From positions 62,001 to 126,000 of the forward strand of contig NZ_JOFX01000039.1 of NCBI RefSeq assembly GCF_000719345.1: a stretch of 64,000 nt of DNA, given 5' to 3'. Made by a program: the position numbers and the translations under genes. Within the stretch, counting starts at the first letter, position 1; every line of letters begins with the position of its first letter. Origin of the DNA: Streptomyces sp. NRRL F-2664. Its GTDB lineage: Bacteria; Actinomycetota; Actinomycetes; Streptomycetales; Streptomycetaceae. The notes under the pieces were generated by a model. That model did not search any database and had not been told where the DNA came from. It saw nothing but the letters and a program-made list of their open reading frames with translations. This document shows, in pieces, positions 42,481 to 54,685 of this stretch.

Positions 42481-43209
42481 GTGAAGCGCAGCAAGACTCT
42501 CCGCGCTGCGGACGCCAAGATCGACCGGGAGAAGCAGTACGCCCCGCTCGAGGCCGTCCGTCTCGCCAAGGAGATCTCCTCGACCAAGTTCGACAGCACC
42601 GTCGAGGTCGCCTTCCGCCTGGGTGTCGACCCGCGCAAGGCCGACCAGATGGTCCGCGGCACCGTGAACCTCCCGCACGGCACCGGTAAGACCGCCCGGG
42701 TCCTGGTCTTCGCGACCGGTGACCGTGCAGCGGCCGCGGAAGCCGCCGGCGCCGACATCGTCGGCGACGACGAGCTGATCAACGAGATCGCCAAGGGCAA
42801 CCGCCTGAACGAGTTCGACGCCGTCGTGTCCACGCCGGACCTCATGGGCAAGGTCGGCCGCCTCGGCCGCGTGCTGGGTCCCCGTGGCCTCATGCCGAAC
42901 CCGAAGACCGGCACCGTCACCATGGACGTCGCGAAGGCTGTCACCGAGATCAAGGGTGGCAAGATCGAGTTCCGCGTCGACAAGCACTCGAACCTGCACT
43001 TCATCATCGGTAAGGTCTCCTTCTCCGATGAGCAGCTCGTCGAGAACTACGGCGCGGCCCTGGACGAGATCCTGCGTCTGAAGCCGTCCGCCGCCAAGGG
43101 CCGCTACCTGAAGAAGGCCGCCCTGAGCACCACCATGGGCCCCGGCATCCAGCTGGACCCGAACCGCACCCGGAACCTCCTCGTCGAGGAAGACCCGGCT
43201 GCTGTCTGA
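42481..43209 (+). CDS. rplA: 50S ribosomal protein L1
   Basis: 242 aa from a GTG with AGGAGCTGAA upstream. Conserved L1 features: [49 protein letters not shown] and [22 protein letters not shown]1 binds 23S rRNA at the exit side and in many bacteria autoregulates rplK-rplA by binding their mRNA. Confidence 0.97.
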   Translation: MKRSKTLRAADAKIDREKQYAPLEAVRLAKEISSTKFDSTVEVAFRLGVDPRKADQMVRGTVNLPHGTGKTARVLVFATGDRAAAAEAAGADIVGDDELINEIAKGNRLNEFDAVVSTPDLMGKVGRLGRVLGPRGLMPNPKTGTVTMDVAKAVTEIKGGKIEFRVDKHSNLHFIIGKVSFSDEQLVENYGAALDEILRLKPSAAKGRYLKKAALSTTMGPGIQLDPNRTRNLLVEEDPAAV

Positions 43210-43234
43210 GCCTGACGGCTCACCGAGTGGCTGA

Positions 43235-43278
43235 ACGGGCCCCTCGCCCCCTTCACGGGCGGCGAGGGGCCCGTTTTT
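43235..43278 (+). terminator. Intrinsic terminator behind rplA
   Basis: ACGGGCCCCTCGCC (43235-43248) pairs perfectly with GGCGAGGGGCCCGT (43261-43274), then TTTT. It ends the rplK-rplA unit. Confidence 0.92.
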
Positions 43279-43399
43279 CGCTTCTCCGGGCGAGCCCCGT
43301 GTGATCATCGTCGGTGTCGAGCCGTACAGTCGTACGGACGGCGGCGCGGGCGACATCGCCGGAGACCATGCGCCGCCACCGACACGGGGTGGGGAACGC

Positions 43400-44278
43400 A
43401 TGAAGGCATACCGCAAGAAGACCGTCGCCGCCGTCGCGGCCGCCCTTCTGCTCACGGCCGGGGCCACGGCCTGCGAGAAGGGCGACGACGCCACGAAGGA
43501 CACCGGGGCGCCCGCGCCGGCCGCGGCCGCGCAGAAGCCGGCGGAGGGTACGCCGGGCGAGGTGACGCCGGCCGCGTACCTGGAGAAGACGAAGAAGAAG
43601 TCCGAGGAGATCACCTCCCTGCGCTACACCCTCTCGGGCGACGCGGCGGGCAAGAGGATCAGCGGCGAGGCCGCCATGCGGCTCAAGCCCACCGTGGCCA
43701 TGTCGATGACGATGGACTCGCCCGAAAAGCCCGGCGAGAAGGTGCAGATCCGCCTCCTCGACGGCGCCATGTACCTGGGCGCCGAGAGCAAGTGGCTGAA
43801 GTTCGACCTGAAGGCCCTGGCCCCGGAGCAGGCCAAGCAACTGGACTCGCTCGGGTCGGCCCAGCAGGGTCAGAACCCGGCCGACACGGTCGACGGCCTG
43901 AGCGCCGCCAAGGACCTCAAGAAGGTCGGCGACGAGACCATCGACGGCCGGAGGACGACGCACCTGAGCGGCACCGTCTCGGTCGACGAGCTGCGGTCGC
44001 GCAGCGCCGCCTCCACTCCGGAGGCCAAGGAGCGCCAGGAGAAGAACGTCGCGGCACTGGAGGCCCAGGGCATCAAGACCCTGACCATGGACCTCTGGAT
44101 CGACGACAACGACCAGGCGAAGCAGGTCCGTACCCGGGGCACGGGCACGTCCGGCCCGATGGACATCACCATCAAGTTCCTGGACGTCAACAAGCCCGTC
44201 GAGGTCACCGCACCGCCGGCCGAGCAGGTCGTCGACCTCGCCGAGATGATGAAGGGCGCCGACGAGGGCTCCGCCTGA
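43400..44278 (+). CDS. Putative lipoprotein (LppX/LprG-like), first of a pair
   Basis: 292 aa. The start MKAYRKKTVAAVAAALLLTAGATAC is a lipoprotein signal ending in a lipobox cysteine. After an Ala/Pro linker the body reads YLEKTKKKSEEITSLRYTLSGDAAGKRISGEAAMRLKPTVAMSMTM ... LLDGAMYLGAESKWLKFDLKAL, and ends TAPPAEQVVDLAEMMKG. This resembles LprG/LppX-like lipid-carrier or DUF-type lipoproteins of actinobacteria. It has the same length as the next gene and shares its C-terminal PPAxQVV pattern, so they are paralogues. Confidence 0.82.
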   Translation: MKAYRKKTVAAVAAALLLTAGATACEKGDDATKDTGAPAPAAAAQKPAEGTPGEVTPAAYLEKTKKKSEEITSLRYTLSGDAAGKRISGEAAMRLKPTVAMSMTMDSPEKPGEKVQIRLLDGAMYLGAESKWLKFDLKALAPEQAKQLDSLGSAQQGQNPADTVDGLSAAKDLKKVGDETIDGRRTTHLSGTVSVDELRSRSAASTPEAKERQEKNVAALEAQGIKTLTMDLWIDDNDQAKQVRTRGTGTSGPMDITIKFLDVNKPVEVTAPPAEQVVDLAEMMKGADEGSA

Positions 44279-44373
44279 TCCGCTGCCGCAGCACCGTACG
44301 ACCGCAGCACCGTCGCGCTGCCGCTCCACGGCGGCGGCGCGGCGCGCAACAACCATTCACGGGGGAGAACCAG

Positions 44374-45252
44374 ATGAACAGCGCTGTCCGGACCCGGACC
44401 GGCGTGGCGATGGCCGGTGCCGCACTTCTCGCGGGCGGCCTCACGGCCTGCGGCGGGGCCGACGGGGCCAAGGGGGCCGACGCGAAGGCGCACGACCCGG
44501 TGGAGGCCGTGAAGGCGTCCTACCTGAAGACGGTGGCCGCCAAGTTCGCCAAGGCGGAGCTGTCCACCGTCGACAAGGAGGGCAAGGTCAGCTCCCAGTC
44601 CGGTACGAAGGGCTGGTACCCGTCCGGCCACGACGTGGTCCTCAAGGGCGGCGGCGAGCCCGACAGCCGCTCGATCATGATGGGCGACACGGTCTACACC
44701 CAGCTGGACAAGCCCCTCAAGGGCAGGACCTGGATGCAGATGGACCTGTCCAAGGACGGCAAGCCGGGGGTCCGCCTGAACGAGGACCCCGCCGAGTACC
44801 TCGCCATGCTGCTCGGGCAGGAGAAGCTCACGCACGTCGGGGCCGAGCAGACCGACGGCATCGACGCCCAGCACTACAAAGGCAGCTTCACCAACGCGGA
44901 CCTGCTCAAGGCGGACGAGTCCACCCGGGCCATGGAGGACAAGAACCGCCAGTACCTCCACGAGTCCGTGAAGCACATCACCGCCTTCGAGGTGGACCTC
45001 TGGATCGGCGCGGACGGCTACCCGGTGCGCGTCGACAGCTCCAGCACGGACGACAAGGGCACGTCGAAGACCACGGCGAAGTTCTCCGACTTCGGCAGGC
45101 CGGCCCCCGTCCAGCCCCCGCCCGCCGACCAGGTGGTCAGCTTCGACGCGGTGATGAAGGGCGTCGACGCCGACCTCGAACAGGCCGACAAGGACCTGGA
45201 AGAGGCCGACAAGACGCTGCGGGACGCCGGGCTGCCCGGGCTCCGCAGCTGA
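44374..45252 (+). CDS. Putative lipoprotein, second of a pair
   Basis: 292 aa with GGGGGAG before the ATG. Signal MNSAVRTRTGVAMAGAALLAGGLTAC with a lipobox cysteine. The body reads VEAVKASYLKTVAAKFAKAELSTVDKEGKVSSQSGTKGWYPSGHDVVLKG, MGDTVYTQLDKPLKGRTWMQMDL and PPPADQVVSFDAVMKGVDADLEQADKDLEEADKTL; the last stretch is a charged helix not seen in the first paralogue. Probably a surface-anchored ligand or lipid carrier. The pair sits between rplA and rplJ, as in S. coelicolor. Confidence 0.82.
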   Translation: MNSAVRTRTGVAMAGAALLAGGLTACGGADGAKGADAKAHDPVEAVKASYLKTVAAKFAKAELSTVDKEGKVSSQSGTKGWYPSGHDVVLKGGGEPDSRSIMMGDTVYTQLDKPLKGRTWMQMDLSKDGKPGVRLNEDPAEYLAMLLGQEKLTHVGAEQTDGIDAQHYKGSFTNADLLKADESTRAMEDKNRQYLHESVKHITAFEVDLWIGADGYPVRVDSSSTDDKGTSKTTAKFSDFGRPAPVQPPPADQVVSFDAVMKGVDADLEQADKDLEEADKTLRDAGLPGLRS

Positions 45253-45268
45253 CCGGCCGCTGACCGAT

Positions 45269-45298
45269 TTGCCTCGACCGGAACGCTTCACGTAGTCT
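45269..45298 (+). promoter_or_regulatory. Candidate rplJ promoter
   Basis: TTGCCT (45269-45274), 18-base spacer, TAGTCT (45293-45298). It lies directly upstream of the structured leader. Confidence 0.6.
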
Positions 45299-45299
45299 T

Positions 45300-45506
45300 C
45301 CCCGGAAGCCAAAGACCGCTGGTCGTTGCTGTGCCCCAGGGTGCGGTGGCCGAAGGATCCGCTTACTGCGGACGACCCGCGCAGGTGACTGTGGAATGCT
45401 CCCGGATTCGTTCCGGTCGAGCTACGCCCTGGCGCCTGCGCCGGGGCGTTTTGTATGTCAGCCCCTTCTGAGCGGTCCTCATCACCCGGAAGGAGGCGAA
45501 CGCACC
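45300..45506 (+). ncRNA. L10-type leader of rplJ-rplL with attenuator hairpin
   Basis: About 200 nt of untranslated mRNA. The AAAGACCGCTGGTCGTTGC region resembles the kink-turn core of the L10 leader bound by L10-(L12)4. A hairpin ACGCCCTGGC/GCCGGGGCGT (45425-45450) with TTTT follows, so it could act as a terminator. The rplJ ribosome site (GGAAGGAGG) lies behind it. Confidence 0.72.
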
Positions 45507-46037
45507 ATGCCGACGCCCAACAAGGCTGCATCGGTGGCCGAGCTCACGGACGCGTTCCAGAGCTCCAACGCCGCCGTGCTGACCGAGTACCGGGGTCTCA
45601 CCGTCGCGCAGCTCAAGACGCTGCGTCGCTCCCTCGGTGAGAACGCCCAGTACGCCGTGGTGAAGAACACGCTGACCAAGATTGCGGCCAACCAGGCCGG
45701 GATCACCGCGCTGGACGAGCACTTCGCTGGTCCGACTGCGGTCGCCTTCGTCACCGGTGACCCGGTGGAGTCGGCGAAGGCTCTGCGTGACTTCGCCAAG
45801 GAGAACCCGAACCTCATCATCAAGGCCGGTGTCCTTGACGGTAAGGCTCTCTCCGCCGACGACATCAAGAAGCTTGCGGACCTCGAGTCCCGCGAGGTTC
45901 TGCTCAGCAAGCTGGCCGGCGCGTTCAAGGGCAAGCAGTCGCAGGCTGCTCAGCTCTTCCAGGCGCTGCCGTCGAAGCTCGTCCGCACCGTGGACGCTCT
46001 TCGCGCCAAGCAGGCCGAGCAGGGCGGTGCCGAGTAA
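45507..46037 (+). CDS. rplJ: 50S ribosomal protein L10
   Basis: 176 aa, normal for Streptomyces. [45 protein letters not shown] is the rRNA-binding N-terminal domain; the C-terminal helix [18 protein letters not shown] is where L12 dimers dock. L10 anchors the ribosomal stalk. A strong GGAGG site fixes the start. Confidence 0.97.
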   Translation: MPTPNKAASVAELTDAFQSSNAAVLTEYRGLTVAQLKTLRRSLGENAQYAVVKNTLTKIAANQAGITALDEHFAGPTAVAFVTGDPVESAKALRDFAKENPNLIIKAGVLDGKALSADDIKKLADLESREVLLSKLAGAFKGKQSQAAQLFQALPSKLVRTVDALRAKQAEQGGAE

Positions 46038-46148
46038 TTCGGCTCGCGCATTGATCCGCGCCGCCTAGTGCGCGGGTCGTAGCGGGCCGTTACGCCCGCC
46101 TCTATAGACACATCGGCACCTGCCGAATTAGTGGAAGGATCGCCCATC

Positions 46149-46532
46149 ATGGCGAAGCTCTCTCAGGACGACCTCCTCGCCCAGTTCGAGGAGATGACCC
46201 TCATCGAGCTCTCCGAGTTCGTGAAGGCCTTCGAGGAGAAGTTCGACGTCACCGCCGCCGCGGCCGTCGCCGTTGCCGCCCCGGGTGCCCCGGGCGCCCC
46301 GGTCGAGGCCGCTGAGGAGAAGGACGAGTTCGACGTCATCCTCGCCGGCGCCGGCGACAAGAAGATCCAGGTCATCAAGGTCGTGCGCGAGCTGACCTCC
46401 CTGGGCCTGAAGGAGGCCAAGGACCTCGTCGACGGTGCGCCGAAGCCCGTCCTCGAGAAGGTCAACAAGGAGGCCGCTGACAAGGCCGCCGAGGCCCTCA
46501 AGGGTGCCGGTGCCTCCGTCGAGGTCAAGTAA
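46149..46532 (+). CDS. rplL: 50S ribosomal protein L7/L12
   Basis: 127 aa from the ATG at 46149 (GGAAGG upstream). N-terminal dimerisation helices ([29 protein letters not shown]), the flexible Ala/Pro hinge ([18 protein letters not shown]), and the C-terminal factor-binding domain ([45 protein letters not shown] type). It recruits EF-G, EF-Tu and other GTPases. Confidence 0.97.
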   Translation: MAKLSQDDLLAQFEEMTLIELSEFVKAFEEKFDVTAAAAVAVAAPGAPGAPVEAAEEKDEFDVILAGAGDKKIQVIKVVRELTSLGLKEAKDLVDGAPKPVLEKVNKEAADKAAEALKGAGASVEVK

Positions 46533-46539
46533 CACCTCC

Positions 46540-46595
46540 GAGGCCGTCTGACGGCCTCCACAAGGGGCGATCACCCGTAAGGGTGGTCGCCCTTT
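46540..46595 (+). terminator. Two hairpins between rplL and rpoB
   Basis: GAGGCCGT/ACGGCCTC (46540-46558), then AAGGGGCGATCACCC with GGGTGGTCGCCCTTT (46562-46595, two G-U pairs). They probably terminate part of the rplJL transcripts, with rpoB driven in addition by its own promoters. Confidence 0.75.
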
Positions 46596-46616
46596 GGCGT
46601 ATTCGCAGTGCCTGAC

Positions 46617-47101
46617 TTGCCCTGGTCTCGTTGGGGAGTAGGGTGATCATCGTTGCCCCGACGCAGGGTCCGGAGATGATCCGCTCGGAGCAGGGGGCCT
46701 TGACGAACGGGTCGCGGCGCGCAATTCTCAGACCCGTCGAGAGGTCGGCCATCCTCGATCAGAGATCCGAGGCATGGATCGACTACGAAGAGGGCAGTAC
46801 TGATACGCGCTCTGTGTACGAGAGCCGCAGTGTTGGACGCAGGGTTGAACGACATGGGGAAGGGCCTGTTGCCGGTTTCCGGAGACCTGGTCTGGACATC
46901 AGTGAGCCGAGTGGCTACACTGACCCTTTGCGCTGCCTGTTAGCTGTCCCCTGCCCGTCGCCAGGGACATGCCCACGCTTGAGCACACTTGATTGATCTG
47001 CCCTGACCTGGCCTTTTGGGCCGGAATCGGGGGGCCTGTCTTCTGTGTCTGCTGGGACCGGTACGCGCGTAGTGAGTCCGAGCCCTCGGAAGGACCCCCT
47101 C
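46617..47101 (+). promoter_or_regulatory. rpoB promoter region and long leader
   Basis: No gene is seen in these ~480 bases. Two promoter-like elements: TTGCCC-N16-TAGGGT (46617-46644) and TGGACA-N17-TACACT (46893-46921). The second is the closer match and would leave a leader of about 170 nt; the first about 450 nt. A GGAAGGA ribosome site ends seven bases before the rpoB TTG. Confidence 0.6.
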
Positions 47102-50100
47102 TTGGCCGCCTCGCGCAACGCCTCGACCAATACGAACAACGGTGCCAGCACCGCCCCGCTGCGCATCTCCTTTGCAAAGATCAAGGAGCCGCTCGAGGTT
47201 CCGAACCTCCTGGCGCTGCAGACCGAGAGCTTTGACTGGCTGCTCGGCAACGCCGCCTGGAAGTCTCGCGTCGAGTCGGCGCTTGAGAGTGGACAGGACG
47301 TCCCCACCAAGTCCGGTCTGGAAGAGATCTTCGAGGAGATCTCGCCGATCGAGGACTTCTCCGGGTCGATGTCGCTGACCTTCCGCGACCACCGCTTCGA
47401 GCCGGCGAAGAACTCCGTCGACGAGTGCAAGGAGCGCGACTTCACGTACGCGGCTCCGCTGTTCGTCACGGCCGAGTTCACGAACAACGAGACCGGAGAG
47501 ATCAAGTCTCAGACGGTCTTCATGGGCGACTTCCCGCTCATGACCAACAAGGGCACCTTCGTCATCAACGGCACCGAGCGTGTCGTCGTGTCGCAGCTTG
47601 TCCGCTCCCCCGGTGTCTACTTCGACTCCTCCATCGACAAGACGTCCGACAAGGACATCTTCTCCGCCAAGATCATCCCCTCCCGGGGTGCCTGGCTGGA
47701 GATGGAGATCGACAAGCGCGACATGGTCGGTGTCCGCATCGACCGCAAGCGCAAGCAGTCCGTCACCGTCCTCCTGAAGGCTCTCGGCTGGACCACCGAG
47801 CAGATCCTCGAGGAGTTCGGCGAGTACGAGTCCATGCGCGCCACCCTGGAGAAGGACCACACCCAGGGCCAGGACGACGCGCTGCTCGACATCTACCGCA
47901 AGCTGCGCCCGGGCGAGCCGCCGACCCGTGAGGCCGCTCAGACGCTGCTGGAGAACCTCTACTTCAACCCCAAGCGCTACGACCTCGCCAAGGTCGGCCG
48001 CTACAAGGTGAACAAGAAGCTCGGCGCCGACGAGCCGCTCGACGCCGGTGTGCTCACCACCGACGACGTCATCGCCACGATCAAGTACCTGGTCAAGCTG
48101 CACGCCGGCGAGACCGAGACGATCGGCGAGTCCGGCCGCTCCATCGTGGTCGAGACCGACGACATCGACCACTTCGGCAACCGTCGTCTGCGCAACGTCG
48201 GCGAGCTCATCCAGAACCAGGTCCGCACGGGTCTGGCTCGTATGGAGCGCGTCGTGCGCGAGCGCATGACCACCCAGGACGTCGAGGCGATCACGCCGCA
48301 GACCCTGATCAACATCCGGCCGGTCGTCGCCTCCATCAAGGAGTTCTTCGGCACCAGCCAGCTGTCGCAGTTCATGGACCAGAACAACCCGCTCTCGGGC
48401 CTGACCCACAAGCGCCGCCTGTCGGCGCTGGGCCCCGGCGGTCTGTCCCGTGAGCGGGCCGGCTTCGAGGTCCGAGACGTCCACCCGTCGCACTACGGCC
48501 GCATGTGCCCGATCGAGACCCCCGAAGGCCCGAACATCGGTCTGATCGGCTCGCTCGCCTCCTACGGCCGCGTCAACGCGTTCGGTTTCGTCGAGACCCC
48601 GTACCGCAAGGTCATCGACGGCGTCGTCACCGACGAGGTCGACTACCTCACGGCCGACGAGGAAGACCGCTTCGTCATCGCGCAGGCCAACGCGGCCCTG
48701 TCCGAGGACATGCGCTTCACCGAGAACCGCGTCCTGGTCCGCCGCCGTGGCGGCGAGATCGACTACATCGCCGGCGGCGACGTCGACTACATGGACGTCT
48801 CCCCGCGCCAGATGGTGTCCGTCGCGACCGCGATGATCCCCTTCCTGGAGCACGACGACGCCAACCGTGCCCTCATGGGCGCGAACATGATGCGCCAGGC
48901 CGTTCCGCTCATCAAGGCGGAGGCCCCGCTCGTCGGCACCGGCATGGAGTACCGCTGTGCGGTCGACGCCGGTGACTCGATCCGTGCGGAGAAGGACGGT
49001 GTCGTCCAGGAGGTCTCGGCCGACTACATCACCGTCGCCAACGACGACGGCACGTACACCACGTACCGCGTCGCGAAGTTCTCCCGGTCGAACCAGGGCA
49101 CCTCGGTCAACCAGAAGGTCATCGTCAACGAGGGTGACCGGATCGTCGAGTCCCAGGTCCTCGCCGACGGACCGGCGACCGAAGAGGGCGAGATGGCCCT
49201 CGGCAAGAACCTGCTCGTCGCGTTCATGCCGTGGGAAGGCCACAACTACGAGGACGCGATCATCCTGTCGCAGCGCCTCGTGCAGGACGACGTCCTCTCC
49301 TCGATCCACATCGAGGAGCACGAGGTCGACGCCCGTGACACCAAGCTCGGCCCCGAGGAGATCACCCGGGACATCCCGAACGTCTCCGAGGAGGTCCTCG
49401 CGGACCTCGACGAGCGCGGCATCATCCGCATCGGTGCGGACGTCGTCGCCGGCGACATCCTGGTCGGCAAGGTCACGCCCAAGGGTGAGACCGAGCTGAC
49501 CCCGGAGGAGCGCCTGCTCCGCGCGATCTTCGGTGAGAAGGCCCGCGAGGTGCGTGACACCTCGCTCAAGGTCCCCCACGGTGAGATCGGCAAGGTCATC
49601 GGCGTCCGCGTCTTCGACCGCGAGGAGGGCGACGAGCTTCCCCCGGGCGTGAACCAGCTGGTCCGCGTCTACGTCGCCCAGAAGCGCAAGATCACCGACG
49701 GTGACAAGCTCGCCGGCCGCCACGGCAACAAGGGCGTCATCTCCAAGATCCTCCCGATCGAGGACATGCCGTTCCTGGAGGACGGCACCCCGGTCGACAT
49801 CATCCTGAACCCGCTGGGTGTCCCGTCCCGAATGAACCCGGGGCAGGTCCTGGAGATCCACCTCGGCTGGCTCGCCAGCCGCGGCTGGGACGTCTCCGGT
49901 CTGGGTGAGGAGTGGGCCGAGCGACTGAAGGCCATCGGCGCCGACCGCGTCGAGCCCGGCACCAACGTCGCCACCCCCGTGTTCGACGGCGCCCGCGAGG
50001 ACGAGCTCGCCGGCCTGTTCGAGCACACCATCCCGAACCGCGACGGTGACCGCCTGGTCCTCCCGTCCGGCAAGGCGCGCCTGTTCGACGGCCGCTCCGG

Positions 50101-50584
50101 CGAGCCGTTCCCGGACCCGATCTCGGTCGGGTACATGTACATCCTCAAGCTCCACCACCTGGTCGACGACAAGCTCCACGCCCGTTCGACCGGTCCGTAC
50201 TCGATGATCACGCAGCAGCCGCTGGGTGGTAAGGCACAGTTCGGTGGCCAGCGATTCGGTGAGATGGAGGTGTGGGCGCTCGAGGCTTACGGCGCCGCCT
50301 ACGCCCTCCAGGAGCTGCTGACCATCAAGTCCGACGACGTCACCGGCCGCGTGAAGGTCTACGAGGCCATCGTCAAGGGCGAGAACATCCCCGAGCCGGG
50401 CATTCCCGAGTCCTTCAAGGTGCTCATCAAGGAAATGCAGTCGCTCTGCCTCAACGTGGAGGTGCTGTCCTCGGACGGCATGTCCATCGAGATGCGCGAC
50501 ACCGACGAGGACGTCTTCCGCGCGGCGGAGGAGCTCGGTATCGACCTGTCCCGGCGCGAGCCGAGCAGCGTCGAAGAGGTCTGA
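47102..50584 (+). CDS. rpoB: RNA polymerase beta subunit
   Basis: 1160 aa from a TTG at 47102 giving [16 protein letters not shown], the N-terminus known for Streptomyces RpoB; GGAAGGA at 47088-47094 supports it over upstream codons. The rifampicin region (~417-445: [14 protein letters not shown] then [14 protein letters not shown]) is wild type at the usual resistance positions Asp, His and Ser, so rifampicin sensitivity is expected. The C-terminal clamp motifs ([26 protein letters not shown]) are intact. Confidence 0.97.
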   Translation: MAASRNASTNTNNGASTAPLRISFAKIKEPLEVPNLLALQTESFDWLLGNAAWKSRVESALESGQDVPTKSGLEEIFEEISPIEDFSGSMSLTFRDHRFEPAKNSVDECKERDFTYAAPLFVTAEFTNNETGEIKSQTVFMGDFPLMTNKGTFVINGTERVVVSQLVRSPGVYFDSSIDKTSDKDIFSAKIIPSRGAWLEMEIDKRDMVGVRIDRKRKQSVTVLLKALGWTTEQILEEFGEYESMRATLEKDHTQGQDDALLDIYRKLRPGEPPTREAAQTLLENLYFNPKRYDLAKVGRYKVNKKLGADEPLDAGVLTTDDVIATIKYLVKLHAGETETIGESGRSIVVETDDIDHFGNRRLRNVGELIQNQVRTGLARMERVVRERMTTQDVEAITPQTLINIRPVVASIKEFFGTSQLSQFMDQNNPLSGLTHKRRLSALGPGGLSRERAGFEVRDVHPSHYGRMCPIETPEGPNIGLIGSLASYGRVNAFGFVETPYRKVIDGVVTDEVDYLTADEEDRFVIAQANAALSEDMRFTENRVLVRRRGGEIDYIAGGDVDYMDVSPRQMVSVATAMIPFLEHDDANRALMGANMMRQAVPLIKAEAPLVGTGMEYRCAVDAGDSIRAEKDGVVQEVSADYITVANDDGTYTTYRVAKFSRSNQGTSVNQKVIVNEGDRIVESQVLADGPATEEGEMALGKNLLVAFMPWEGHNYEDAIILSQRLVQDDVLSSIHIEEHEVDARDTKLGPEEITRDIPNVSEEVLADLDERGIIRIGADVVAGDILVGKVTPKGETELTPEERLLRAIFGEKAREVRDTSLKVPHGEIGKVIGVRVFDREEGDELPPGVNQLVRVYVAQKRKITDGDKLAGRHGNKGVISKILPIEDMPFLEDGTPVDIILNPLGVPSRMNPGQVLEIHLGWLASRGWDVSGLGEEWAERLKAIGADRVEPGTNVATPVFDGAREDELAGLFEHTIPNRDGDRLVLPSGKARLFDGRSGEPFPDPISVGYMYILKLHHLVDDKLHARSTGPYSMITQQPLGGKAQFGGQRFGEMEVWALEAYGAAYALQELLTIKSDDVTGRVKVYEAIVKGENIPEPGIPESFKVLIKEMQSLCLNVEVLSSDGMSIEMRDTDEDVFRAAEELGIDLSRREPSSVEEV

Positions 50585-50591
50585 CGGGCCT

Positions 50592-50622
50592 GACGGGGGG
50601 CTCACGAACAGAGCCCCCCGTC
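50592..50622 (+). terminator. Hairpin between rpoB and rpoC
   Basis: GACGGGGGGCT and AGCCCCCCGTC pair perfectly over nine bases, without a T-run. In a co-transcribed pair it more likely protects mRNA or pauses polymerase than terminates. Confidence 0.6.
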
Positions 50623-50685
50623 ATCCCCGGGACCGTTCAGACCACTGATCAAGAGACACGACCCCGAAAGAGGGATTGACGCACA

Positions 50686-54585
<3,900 letters not shown>

Positions 54586-54599
54586 CAGCTCGTATGAAG

Positions 54600-54635
54600 A
54601 GGCCCCCGCTGCTCCGAGAGGAGCGGCGGGGGCCT
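54600..54635. terminator. Terminator behind rpoC
   Basis: AGGCCCCCGCTGCTCC pairs with GGAGCGGCGGGGGCCT (one G-U) over GAGA, then CTTCG. It lies between rpoC and the convergent YfhO-like gene and may serve both. Confidence 0.88.
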
Positions 54636-54685
54636 CTTCGTATGCCGTCCTCCCCGCGGGCGTGAGCCCGGGGGAGGACGGCCGG

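Noticed and set aside
46940..50605. 1221-codon antisense frame across rpoB
   Set aside because: It mirrors rpoB in the opposite strand, a usual by-product of high GC third positions; the translation is Asp/Val/Leu-rich with no family features.
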